Of a DNA stretch of 64,000 bases, positions 8,201 through 15,747 are shown one piece after another. Position numbers and translations under genes: made by a program. Every line of letters starts with the position of its first letter. Position 1 is the first letter of the stretch. The notes under the pieces were generated by a model that was given only the letters and a program-made list of their open reading frames with translations, was not told the DNA's origin and did no database searches. The DNA comes from Pseudomonas sp. B33.4. GTDB taxonomy: Bacteria; Pseudomonadota; Gammaproteobacteria; Pseudomonadales; Pseudomonadaceae. The stretch lies in NCBI RefSeq assembly GCF_034555375.1, contig NZ_CP140706.1:3711001-3775000 (forward strand), given 5' to 3'.

Positions 8201-10734
8201 GGATGCGCCGTCCAGTCGACGCCAACCTGACGCAAATACGCCAGGCAGACGGCAACCGCGCGGTCGCTGCGATCAAGCAACAGGTGGACATCCATGTGCA
8301 GACATGTCACCGCCGCGCGCTCCACGGTGGTGATCGCGCGCTCGGCCAGAGCCTGCAAACGGGCGTCGGCGAGCGCCAATTGTCCGGTGAGGAATTCGCA
8401 CTCGGCGCGGTTCAGCTCCAGGGCAAAGGCCAACTCATGGCGACTCTCGTAGCCTTGTTCGCCAAGCACCGTTGCACCCACGCCCAGGTAGGTCAGCGCT
8501 GAGGTATAAGCGGTCGAAGCCTTGGCGCGCTGACCGGCGAGCAGGTTGAATTCGGCCAACTGCTCACGCTCGGCCCGGGCGCTGATCAGGCTGGCGCCGC
8601 GATTGAGCTGGCCGACGATTTCGAAGATCGCCTCTTCGCGCCCCTCGAACGGCGTTTGCAGCGCCAATAGCCGGCCGATGCGCAAATGCATCTGCGCACG
8701 TTCGGCTTCGGCGATCAGCGAGTAAGCCGCCTCGTGCACACGGTCGTGGGCAAACGCACAGGCGCCGTCCAGACGTTCAACCAGATCCTGGCGCACCGCC
8801 GGCCACAGCGCCGCGTGCACGCGAGCCGTGGACAGATCGAGCACGGTGGCCAGCGTGTCGATCCGCGCGACGTTTCCCAGGCACGCCAGTTGCTGCAGGG
8901 CCTGCCGGGTTTCCAGCGGCAAACGCGCAAGCTTGCCGACCATCAGATCGACAACGTTGTCGGTGTAGCCTTTGCCGTTGATCAGCTCAAGATCCCAGCG
9001 CCAACGATTGAGCTGATGGTCGTAAATCAGCAGTTCTTCCTCGGCGAGGGCCTGGAGAAACTGAATGACGAAAAACGGATTGCCGCCAGTCTTGTCCAGC
9101 ACCAGCCGCGCCAACGTGACGATGCTCGCGGGTGGGCAGCGCAGGGACTCGGCGATCAGTTGTTCGATGTGCACACCCGCGAGCGGGGTCAGCCGAATCT
9201 CGTCGATGTGCGCGCCGGCACTACGAATGGCTTTGAGTTTGCTGCTGAGCGGGTGGTCGGCATCGACCTCGTTATTGCGGTAGGCGCCGACCAGCAGCAG
9301 ATGGCCAACCTCAGCGCGGGTCAGCAGTTCTTCGAGCAGATCCAGCGTCGCCGCATCCAGCCATTGCAGGTCATCGAGGAACAGCGCCAACGGGTGTTCC
9401 GGTCGGGCAAACACGCTGATAAAACGCTGCAACACCCGCAGGAAACGCTGCTGCGCTTGTTGCGGTTCAAGCTCCGGCACCGCTGGCGGCTCGCCGATGA
9501 TCAGTTTCAGTTCCGGGATCAACTCGGTCATCAGCCGCGCGTTCGGCGACAGCGCCTGCAACAGCGCCGCGCGCCATTCAACGAGCACTTCGCGGCGTTT
9601 GCCCAGCAGCGTGCGCACCAGTCCTTGAAAGGCCTGAACCAGCGTCGCATAGGGAATATCGCGCTTGTACTGATCGAACTTGCCGGAGGCGAACAGCCCC
9701 CGCGACGGCACCAGCACTTTATGCAACTCGCTGACTACCGAGGATTTGCCAATGCCGGAGTAACCGGACACCAGCACCAGCTTCGGCGACTGGCTCTGCA
9801 CCACGTCTGCGAATGCATCGATCAGCGTTTGCACTTCGCGCTCACGACCGTAGAGTTTCTCCGGGATCAGCAGGCGATCGATCGCGCCCTGCTCGTTCAG
9901 CGTAAATGTCTCGATGTGCCGGGCGCGCTGCCAATCGTTCAGACAACGACGCAGGTCATGCTCGACGCCGGCAGCGGTTTGATAGCGCTCTTCGGCGGTC
10001 TTGGCGAGCAACTTCATGACCACCCGCGAAAGCATCGCCGGCACGGTGGCCACCCGTTCGCACGCCGGCATCGGTAACCGCGCGATGTGGCAATGCACCC
10101 ATTCCATCGGATCATTGGCGCTGAACGGCAGCGAGCCGGTGAGCATCTGATAAAGGGTCACGCCAAAGGCATACAGATCACTGCGCGAGTCGATCGAGCG
10201 ATTCATCCGCCCGGTTTGTTCCGGCGCCATGTAGGCCAAGGTGCCGGCGATGGTTTCCGGCGGTTCCGGCGCCTGCCGTTCACGGGGCAGACGTGAAGCG
10301 AGGCCGAAGCCGGTCAGGCGTGTCTGGCCGTCGCTGCAATTGACCAGAATGTGTTGCGGCTTGAGGTCTTTGTGCACCAGCCCGCACTGGTGCAGGCGGC
10401 CCAGCGCCACGGCGATGTTGATGGCCAGCAGCAGGCCGGTCTCGGTGTCCAGCGGCGCGATCAATAGACGCGACAGCGGCTCGCCGCCGGGGTCGTCGAA
10501 CAGCAGACGCGTGGTTGCGCCTGCGCGTTCAAGGGCCTGCGGTTGCAGCGCCCATTCACCGTGGAGATCGTCCTTGAGGCTGTATTCGTGCGCCAGTCGA
10601 TCGAGGGTCGCAGGCAGCGGCTGAGCAAGGGTCGGGCGCATCACCAGAACATTGCGGCTGCCCTCCTCCTGGCCGCGCTCGCGGGCAAACACCCGTTCGC
10701 CGTCGTCCCACAAAATCTGCTTTTTGCTGGCCAT
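5239..10734 (-). CDS. giant kinase-like / AAA ATPase / GAF / PAS / sensor histidine kinase fusion
   Basis: About 1,831-aa cytoplasmic signalling protein. Order: Ser/Thr-kinase-like domain (about 20-280; HKDLKPQH, TGFGLAS, GTLAYMAPEQ), AAA_16-type ATPase (Walker A SGYSGIGKSS near 325), a long helical TPR-like region (about 650-1270), GAF domain (about 1310-1470), PAS domain (about 1480-1590), HisKA with H-box MGQLAASIAHEVNQP (His near 1615), and HATPase_c (N-box LQQVLLNLIVNGLEAM, DSGPGFA, GLGMGLSICRT). The kinase-like lobe shows no clear VAIK lysine and has GFG in place of DFG, so it may be a pseudokinase. An ATG at 10734 is used; an in-frame TTG at 10752 is possible and neither has a strong Shine-Dalgarno. 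It follows the FixJ-type regulator gene by 72 bp on the same strand, its likely phosphotransfer partner. Confidence 0.92.
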   Translation of the reverse strand: MASKKQILWDDGERVFARERGQEEGSRNVLVMRPTLAQPLPATLDRLAHEYSLKDDLHGEWALQPQALERAGATTRLLFDDPGGEPLSRLLIAPLDTETGLLLAINIAVALGRLHQCGLVHKDLKPQHILVNCSDGQTRLTGFGLASRLPRERQAPEPPETIAGTLAYMAPEQTGRMNRSIDSRSDLYAFGVTLYQMLTGSLPFSANDPMEWVHCHIARLPMPACERVATVPAMLSRVVMKLLAKTAEERYQTAAGVEHDLRRCLNDWQRARHIETFTLNEQGAIDRLLIPEKLYGREREVQTLIDAFADVVQSQSPKLVLVSGYSGIGKSSVVSELHKVLVPSRGLFASGKFDQYKRDIPYATLVQAFQGLVRTLLGKRREVLVEWRAALLQALSPNARLMTELIPELKLIIGEPPAVPELEPQQAQQRFLRVLQRFISVFARPEHPLALFLDDLQWLDAATLDLLEELLTRAEVGHLLLVGAYRNNEVDADHPLSSKLKAIRSAGAHIDEIRLTPLAGVHIEQLIAESLRCPPASIVTLARLVLDKTGGNPFFVIQFLQALAEEELLIYDHQLNRWRWDLELINGKGYTDNVVDLMVGKLARLPLETRQALQQLACLGNVARIDTLATVLDLSTARVHAALWPAVRQDLVERLDGACAFAHDRVHEAAYSLIAEAERAQMHLRIGRLLALQTPFEGREEAIFEIVGQLNRGASLISARAEREQLAEFNLLAGQRAKASTAYTSALTYLGVGATVLGEQGYESRHELAFALELNRAECEFLTGQLALADARLQALAERAITTVERAAVTCLHMDVHLLLDRSDRAVAVCLAYLRQVGVDWTAHPDDQQVRQEYQQIWTQLGERSIEQLIDLPLMEDPASLVTLDALSKLFAPALQSDANLACLTICKAVSLSLQHGNCDASCVLYANVARVAGRRFGDYAAGYHFGRLGCDLVDRRGLTRYEASTYLCFSIFVVRWMRPVRECRELLRRALSAANRIGDLPYAAYAGNSLISDLLFIGEPLAEVQVQAEAGLAYAQKIRFGLVVNFMSCQRALIRMLRGQTVEFGSFNDEQFDETRFEANLATPDLALARGKYWVRKLQARYLAGDYVAAADCAAQARELMWVISSFFEEAEYHFYAALTLAAHGATDSDQLQRLAEHHDQLQTWAQQCAETFASHVALVGAEIARVAGQLIEAELLYERAIQLAVDSGFVHIEALANELAARFYGARGLAKIARVYLQDARYGYLRWGADGKVRQLERRHRFLRQDDALPSPTATIITAVEHLDLATVLKVSQAVSGEIVLDRLIETIMRTAIEQAGAEQGVLILAEGETSYIAARTRIGDSATLMCNEPVNAMALAESVLYQTLRTGENLCLDDAVADPAFAADPYIQQHGARSILCLPLMNQGRVAGALYLENNLSAGVFSPARIAVLRLVASQAAISLDNARLYRDVAEREAKIRRLVDANIIGIIVWSVEGEIIEANDAFLRMVGYQREDLLSGNVHWRDMTPPARRAESEAALATAIRTGRAQPFEKEYIRKDGSRLSVIVGLAAFEASQQQGVAFVLDLSERKQAEEQVREGERRYRQVQAELAHANRVVTMGQLAASIAHEVNQPIAATVTNANAALRWLGAQPPNTDEVEQGLRRIISDGNRAADVLGRIRALIRKTPPQRQALDLNAVVGEMVGFTRGEVTRYGAVVSVQLVSDLPAVLADRVELQQVLLNLIVNGLEAMAVMEEGERRLSISSACVGENVRITVSDSGPGFACERAEEVFTAFYTTKATGLGMGLSICRTIIEAHGGRLWAEANAPCGARVVFALPGYKQSPFAEGGCD

Positions 10735-10806
10735 CTGTGTCGACACCGTCAAAGGGTTTTCTGCCGCGCGGTGGATGACCCGCGATTTTTTAGCGAAGAC
10801 CGCTGT

Positions 10807-11478
10807 TCAAGCGTTGCGCCGCGCCGGCTCGATGCCAAGGGCTTCGGCGATGCGCACCAGATCCGCCACCGAGCGTGCCGAAAGTTTCTTCATCACCTGG
10901 CCGCGATGGACTTTCACTGTCACTTCGCTGAGGTTGAGTTGCGCGGCGATCTGCTTGTTCATCAGCCCGCCAATGACGAAACTGAGCACCTCACGCTCGC
11001 GCACCGTCAAAGTCTCGTAGGCCTGGCGCAGGGCCGCGCCAGACTGCTCGGCAAGCAACCGCGCACTGTCGCGGGCCAGCGCGCTGGCGACGGCGTCGAG
11101 CATGTCCTGATCGCGAAACGGCTTGGCGAGAAAATCCACCGCACCGGCCTTCATCGCCTTGACGGTCATGGCGATATCGCCGTGTCCGGTCATGAACACA
11201 ATGGGAATGTGCACGCCGGTCTTTTCCATCTGCTCCTGAAAAGTCAGGCCGCTTTCACCGCGCAGGCGCACATCGAGCACCAGGCAACCGGGCACGTCAC
11301 GTTTGGCCGATGCGAGAAAATCCTGAGAGGTTTCGAACGTCTGCACCTGCAGGCCGATGGAGCGCAGCAAACCGTCGAGGGCCTGGCGCATCGAGGCGTC
11401 GTCGTCGACCACATAAACCACCGGTTCGCGCAACGTCGGCGGGTTGGCGCTAAGGCTGGAATGCGACCACAGGGTCAT
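10807..11478 (-). CDS. FixJ/NarL-type response regulator with LuxR HTH
   Basis: 223-aa DNA-binding response regulator. The receiver domain (about 20-135) has the acidic pair VVDDDAS, phospho-acceptor Asp in CLVLDVRL, switch Thr in IVFMTGHGD and Lys in FLAKPF. A LuxR-type HTH follows (about 155-215; LTVREREVL, MNKQIAAQLNLSEVTVKVHR). The ATG at 11478 has GAGGAG eight bases upstream; a longer in-frame start at 11634 adds sequence without family character. It is the first gene of a leftward pair with the giant histidine kinase, and is divergent from the GlxA-type regulator. It is the natural candidate to bind the TATACCT sites at 12.7 and 13.2 kb, but that is inference. Confidence 0.9.
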   Translation of the reverse strand: MTLWSHSSLSANPPTLREPVVYVVDDDASMRQALDGLLRSIGLQVQTFETSQDFLASAKRDVPGCLVLDVRLRGESGLTFQEQMEKTGVHIPIVFMTGHGDIAMTVKAMKAGAVDFLAKPFRDQDMLDAVASALARDSARLLAEQSGAALRQAYETLTVREREVLSFVIGGLMNKQIAAQLNLSEVTVKVHRGQVMKKLSARSVADLVRIAEALGIEPARRNA

Positions 11479-11678
11479 GCTGTCTCCTCGGCGAGATCGC
11501 ACGGGTGCGATGTGCAGGTGGTTAAATCTAGTCCATGATGGCAAACGCAGCCAGAGGCCAGCCAAACGGTCGCGCAGCAGGCTAGCAGTCGGCACGCGTT
11601 GCCGACAGGCCAGAAAACCCTGAAAATCGGCCATGCCGTCAGCGCCCCACTTCAGCCGATTGAACAGGCACGATTTCG

Positions 11679-12695
11679 ATGTTCCGCGATTCCTTACAGC
11701 CCCGCATTGCTACCACGCGATCACGCGACGTGGTGTTCATTGCCTACCCGCGCATGAGCCTGCTCGACCTCAGCGGCGCACAAACGGTGTTCTGGGCGGC
11801 GAGCAGAGCCTTGGCCGAACGTGGCCAACCCGGCTATCAACTGCACACCGCCAGCCTTGCAGGCGGGTTGGTGCACACCGTCGAAGGTTTGGCCGTCGAC
11901 ACCCGAGCGTTGCGCGAACTGGACATTGCCGCGCTGGATACCCTCGTCGTCCCCGGCGCACCGGACATCTGCCAGACCCTCGATGAACACGGTGAGTTGA
12001 CCGACTGGCTACGTCGCGAGGGCCCGAGCGCGCAACGCGTGGTCTCGGTGTGCAGCGGCGCGTTTCTGCTGGCCAAGGCTGGCCTGCTCGACGGCTGTCG
12101 CGCCGCGACGCATTGGGCCATGTGCGAAACGCTGCGTGAACGCTTCCCGGCGATCGAAGTGGATGCCGATGCAATCTTCATCCAGCAAGGCATGGTATGG
12201 ACATCGGCCGGGGTCACGGCCGGTATCGATCTGGCGTTGGCGCTGGTCGAAGCGGATGGCGGCCGCGAAGTGGCCTTGCAGGTCGCCCGCGAACTGGTGG
12301 TGTACCTCAAGCGTCCCGGTGGTCAGGCGCAATACAGCACGCTGCTGCAAGCGCAGGTGCAGGACAGTCCGTTGTTCGACTCACTGCACCTGTGGCTGAT
12401 GGACAACCTCGGCGATCCCAAGCTGAGTGTGGAGCGTCTCGCCGAGCAGGCCAGAATGAGCCTGCGCAACTTCACCCGGGTCTACAAACAGAGCACCGGG
12501 CGCACGCCGTCCAAAGCCATCGAATTGTTCCGCCTCGAAGCGGCCAAGCGTCTGCTGGAAAACTCAGCGCACAACATCGACAAGGTCGCCAGCCTCTGCG
12601 GCTTCGGTGATGAAGAGCGGCTGCGCGCCTGCTTTCAGCGGCACCTGTCGATTTCACCGCGTGATTACCGCAGCCGCTTCAGCCGTGAAGGCTGA
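11679..12695 (+). CDS. GlxA-family AraC-type transcriptional regulator
   Basis: 338-aa regulator with an N-terminal DJ-1/PfpI (class I amidotransferase-like) domain (about 18-190) and a C-terminal AraC HTH pair (about 230-330). The nucleophile-elbow-like stretch VVSVCSGAFLLAKAGLLDG keeps a Cys, and ATHWAMCE follows, as in GlxA regulators. The AraC part includes SVERLAEQARMSLRNFTRVYKQ and VASLCGFGDEERLRACFQRHLSISPRDYR. Such proteins sense small metabolites through the DJ-1 domain. It is divergent from the FixJ-type/kinase pair and lies upstream of the receiver, flavoprotein and hydrolase genes, which it may control. Confidence 0.92.
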   Translation: MFRDSLQPRIATTRSRDVVFIAYPRMSLLDLSGAQTVFWAASRALAERGQPGYQLHTASLAGGLVHTVEGLAVDTRALRELDIAALDTLVVPGAPDICQTLDEHGELTDWLRREGPSAQRVVSVCSGAFLLAKAGLLDGCRAATHWAMCETLRERFPAIEVDADAIFIQQGMVWTSAGVTAGIDLALALVEADGGREVALQVARELVVYLKRPGGQAQYSTLLQAQVQDSPLFDSLHLWLMDNLGDPKLSVERLAEQARMSLRNFTRVYKQSTGRTPSKAIELFRLEAAKRLLENSAHNIDKVASLCGFGDEERLRACFQRHLSISPRDYRSRFSREG

Positions 12696-12732
12696 TAGCC
12701 GGAACGGCTGAGGGTCAAAGGGTCCTGACCGA

Positions 12733-12748
12733 CTATACCTAGGTATAG
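12733..12748. promoter_or_regulatory. perfect 16-bp palindrome CTATACCTAGGTATAG
   Basis: An uninterrupted palindrome 53 bp upstream of the GTG start of the receiver-protein gene, in the gap after the GlxA-type gene. Position and symmetry fit an operator for a dimeric regulator. A related pair of ATACCT half-sites occurs at 13203-13218, upstream of the flavoprotein gene. Confidence 0.55.
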
Positions 12749-12801
12749 TTTTGCGCCGGTGCGTACGGCGTATGGTGCAAGAACAACAGGAGTCGCCATA
12801 C

Positions 12802-13197
12802 GTGCCCATCCGACCAGAGAGCCCTATGCAGAACACGGTTGTCATTGCAGTGGTGGACGACGACAAGGCCATTCGCAGTGCGCTGGAAAGCTTGCTGCGC
12901 GCTAGCGGCTATCGGGTGCAGACCTATTGCGCCGCCCGTGCTTTCCTTGATTCTACAGACCTCGATCAGGTGGATTGCCTGATTTCCGACATCCAGATGC
13001 CCGGCATGAGCGGCCTGGAACTCCATGAAGCGTTGCGCACGCGAGGCTTGCGCATTCCGATGATTTTCGTCACTGCTCATCCCGATGACGTGAACACCCG
13101 AGTCCCCGGAGTGGAGGCTTGCCTGCCCAAGCCCTTCCAGGCAGATGACTTGCTCAAGCACATCGACATAGCCCTGAACCGAACCAAGTCCGTGTAG
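12802..13197 (+). CDS. stand-alone receiver-domain response regulator
   Basis: 131-aa protein consisting of a single CheY-like receiver with no output domain: VVDDDKAIRSAL (acidic pair), LISDIQMPGMSG (phospho-acceptor Asp), FVTAHPDD (Thr) and CLPKPF (Lys) are all present. The GTG at 12802 has AGGAG nine bases upstream; an ATG at 12826 with AGAGA is an alternative that removes eight residues. It probably acts in a phosphorelay or by protein contact. The giant histidine kinase 2 kb away is the obvious donor to test. Confidence 0.82.
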   Translation: MPIRPESPMQNTVVIAVVDDDKAIRSALESLLRASGYRVQTYCAARAFLDSTDLDQVDCLISDIQMPGMSGLELHEALRTRGLRIPMIFVTAHPDDVNTRVPGVEACLPKPFQADDLLKHIDIALNRTKSV

Positions 13198-13202
13198 GTT
13201 CG

Positions 13203-13218
13203 ATACCTTCGTATACCT
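13203..13218. promoter_or_regulatory. direct repeat of ATACCT half-sites
   Basis: ATACCT-TCGT-ATACCT lies just after the receiver gene stop and about 200 bp upstream of the flavoprotein gene. It shares the ATACCT core with the palindrome at 12733-12748. Both lie before genes of the same block, suggesting one regulator. No protein-binding evidence is available. Confidence 0.35.
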
Positions 13219-13413
13219 CCCTTCAACGCATGCGTAATCGACGCACACCGATGGACAACTGCGCCCGCAGCCCTCACGCCATAGCATTGTTTTCGACAGC
13301 AGGCGACTAAGCGCCATGCAGTACGGCAAGCAGTTTGCGGCGGCCAGTGATCGTCACGCCAGCGTCGAAACCACGACTCGGTTTATCCATCCATCAGCGT
13401 CAGGGAGCACATT

Positions 13414-14616
13414 ATGAAACAGCAATTATTGGTGATCGGTGCAGGGTTCGGTGGACTCTGGAGCACGTTGAGCGCCGCGCGTTTGCTGGACATGCATGAC
13501 CGTCACGATGTCGAGATCACACTCCTCGCCCCACAAGCCGAACTGCGCATCCGTCCGCGTTTCTACGAACCCGATGTGCACAGCATGTATGCACCGCTCG
13601 ATGCGCTGTTCGACGCTGTCGGTGTGCGTTTCGTCAAAGGCACCGCTGAAAGCATCGACGGCCAGGCACGTCGCGTTGGTTATCGCGATGAAAGCGGTCG
13701 CCCGGGTGAGCTTTCTTACGATCGACTGGTGCTGGCCAGCGGCAGCCAACTGGCCCGTCCGCCAGTGCCGGGTCTGAAAGAACACGCCTTCGACGTTGAC
13801 CAGATCGAATCGTCGGCGCGGCTCGAACGCCACCTGATCTCGCTGGCCAGTCAGCCGGCCAGCAAGGCCCGCAACACCGTGGTCATCGCCGGCGGTGGCT
13901 TCACCGGGATCGAAACCGCGACCGAAATGCCCGCCCGTTTGCGCGCCATTCTGGGTGAGGGTCAAGACGTTCGAGTGATCATCGTGGATCGCAGCAAAGA
14001 CATCGCCGCGACCATGGGCGACGGCATTCGCCCGTCCATCATCGAAGCCTCGAAAGAACTGGGTATCGAGTGGATCGTCGACGCCACGGTCGCCGGCGTG
14101 GATGCCAACGGCGTCACCCTTGCTGACGGGCGCCACATCGAGAGCAACACGGTGATCTGGACCGTCGGTTTCCGCGCCAGTCCGCTGACCGAACAGCTCA
14201 ACGCCGAACGCGATGGCCAAGGCCGTCTGCACGTCGATGGCAACCTCAAAGTGCAGGGCCTCGAGCACGTGTTTGCGGCCGGCGATGTCGCCCGCGCCGC
14301 CACCGATGACGTCGGCAATTTTTCTGTGATGTCCTGCCAACACGCCATCAGCCTCGGTCGTCACGCCGGCAACAACGCCATCGCCGATCTGCTCGGCGTC
14401 GCGCCAACCACTTACCGTCAGCCGAAGTACGTTACCTGCCTCGACCTGGGTACCTGGGGCGCCGTGTACACCGAGGGCTGGGATCGCCAACTGAAACTGG
14501 TGAAAGCCGAAGCCAAAGAATTGAAGACACAAATCAACAGCGTGTGGATTTACCCGCCGGTCGCCGAGCGTAGCGCCGCGCTGGCCGCTGCTGACCCGGC
14601 GATTCCGGTGGCTTGA
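13414..14616 (+). CDS. NAD(P)/FAD-dependent oxidoreductase, NDH-2-like
   Basis: 400-aa flavoprotein of the pyridine nucleotide-disulfide oxidoreductase fold. The N-terminal FAD-binding motif is LLVIGAGFGGLWS, the NAD(P)-binding motif is TVVIAGGGFTGIETATEMP (about residue 155), and the second FAD motif is EHVFAAGDVARA (about 285). Overall pattern fits type II NADH dehydrogenases and related quinone reductases, which pass electrons from NADH to quinone at the membrane surface. No C-terminal membrane anchor is evident. The start follows AGGGAG. It is 52 bp upstream of the metallo-beta-lactamase-fold gene and probably cotranscribed. Confidence 0.88.
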   Translation: MKQQLLVIGAGFGGLWSTLSAARLLDMHDRHDVEITLLAPQAELRIRPRFYEPDVHSMYAPLDALFDAVGVRFVKGTAESIDGQARRVGYRDESGRPGELSYDRLVLASGSQLARPPVPGLKEHAFDVDQIESSARLERHLISLASQPASKARNTVVIAGGGFTGIETATEMPARLRAILGEGQDVRVIIVDRSKDIAATMGDGIRPSIIEASKELGIEWIVDATVAGVDANGVTLADGRHIESNTVIWTVGFRASPLTEQLNAERDGQGRLHVDGNLKVQGLEHVFAAGDVARAATDDVGNFSVMSCQHAISLGRHAGNNAIADLLGVAPTTYRQPKYVTCLDLGTWGAVYTEGWDRQLKLVKAEAKELKTQINSVWIYPPVAERSAALAAADPAIPVA

Positions 14617-14668
14617 TCGCCCCGTTCAACCTCGAACCGATGTCTTGCCTGAGTACAAGGAGAACACC

Positions 14669-15598
14669 ATGACCGTGCATCTGGATTCCTTCACCGCCAA
14701 CAGCGCAACCCTGCAAACCCCGCCCGAAGAACTGGTGCCGTCGCGCTACGCGCTGCGCCTGGGTGACATCGACGTGATGGTGATCAGCGACGGCGTCCTG
14801 CCGCTGCCGACCCAGACCATGTCGACCAACGCCGATCCCGAAGCCCGTGCTGCGTGGTTCAAGGAGATGTATCTGGGCCCCGACGCCTTCGACTGGGCAC
14901 TCAACGTGCTGGTGGTGCGCAGCGGCGAACAGGTGATCCTCGTCGACGCCGGCCTCGGCGGGCAGTTCCCCGGTTTCCCTCGCGCCGGGCAATTCCCCAA
15001 ACGCCTCGCGGCGGCCGGAATCGACCTCGCAGACGTCACCGATATTGTCGTCACCCACATGCACATGGACCACATCGGCGGCCTGCTCGTCGACACCGTG
15101 AAAAACCGTCTGCGCGACGACGTGCGCATCCACGTCACCGCCACCGAAGTCGACTTCTGGACCTCGCCGGACTTCACCTATACCGACATGCCCGCACCGG
15201 TGCCGGACGTATTGCGCTCGACCGCCAACGCGTTCATCCAGCAGTACCAAAGCAAACTGCGGATCTTCGAAGACGCGCTCGAAGTCGCCCCCGGCGTTGT
15301 CGCCAAACTCACCGGCGGCCACACCCCGGGCCACTGCGTGGTCTACGTGAGCTCAGGCGACGAACGCCTGACCTTCGCCGGCGACGCCCTGTTCCCGGTG
15401 GCCTTCGACCACCCGGACTGGCACAACGGCTTCGAGCACGATCCCGATGAAGCGGTGCGTGTGCGCGTGCGGCTGCTGCAGGAAGCTGCGGCCAGTGGCG
15501 AACTGTTTGTCGCCACGCACCTGCCGTTTCCATCGGTGGGCCGTGTTGCCGTGAATGGCGAGGTGTTTCGCTGGATTCCGGCGATTTGGGATTATTGA
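14669..15598 (+). CDS. metallo-beta-lactamase-fold hydrolase
   Basis: 309-aa MBL-fold enzyme. The zinc signature is THMHMDHIGG (about 126-135), with further metal ligands in GGHTPGHCVVY (about 215) and FAGDALF (about 238). The overall arrangement resembles the methyl-parathion-hydrolase/lactonase-like group rather than glyoxalase II. No signal peptide. ATG at 14669 has AAGGAG six bases upstream. It follows the flavoprotein in a likely operon and is followed by a hairpin. A hydrolytic role on a lactone or ester is a family-level guess. Confidence 0.88.
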   Translation: MTVHLDSFTANSATLQTPPEELVPSRYALRLGDIDVMVISDGVLPLPTQTMSTNADPEARAAWFKEMYLGPDAFDWALNVLVVRSGEQVILVDAGLGGQFPGFPRAGQFPKRLAAAGIDLADVTDIVVTHMHMDHIGGLLVDTVKNRLRDDVRIHVTATEVDFWTSPDFTYTDMPAPVPDVLRSTANAFIQQYQSKLRIFEDALEVAPGVVAKLTGGHTPGHCVVYVSSGDERLTFAGDALFPVAFDHPDWHNGFEHDPDEAVRVRVRLLQEAAASGELFVATHLPFPSVGRVAVNGEVFRWIPAIWDY

Positions 15599-15617
15599 TC
15601 GCGATTGCGGTGTACAC

Positions 15618-15643
15618 CTTCGCCCGGCCTTTGTCGGGCGAAG
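15618..15643 (+). terminator. hairpin after the MBL gene
   Basis: CTTCGCCCG / CGGGCGAAG, a 9-bp perfect stem with an 8-base loop, 20 bp after the hydrolase stop. It lacks a long T-run, so termination would be weak or bidirectional. Confidence 0.5.
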
Positions 15644-15747
15644 TTGCGAATACACAGATGTAGGGTTACCAAGTGGAATACACGCGTGAGGCCGAGTAAT
15701 CTACGACCGTTTCGAAAAAACTCTTCCCTCAGCATTTGGAATGCCTA

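Noticed and set aside
13426..14532. 368-codon open frame opposite the flavoprotein
   Set aside because: Antisense shadow; the sense frame has complete FAD and NAD motifs.
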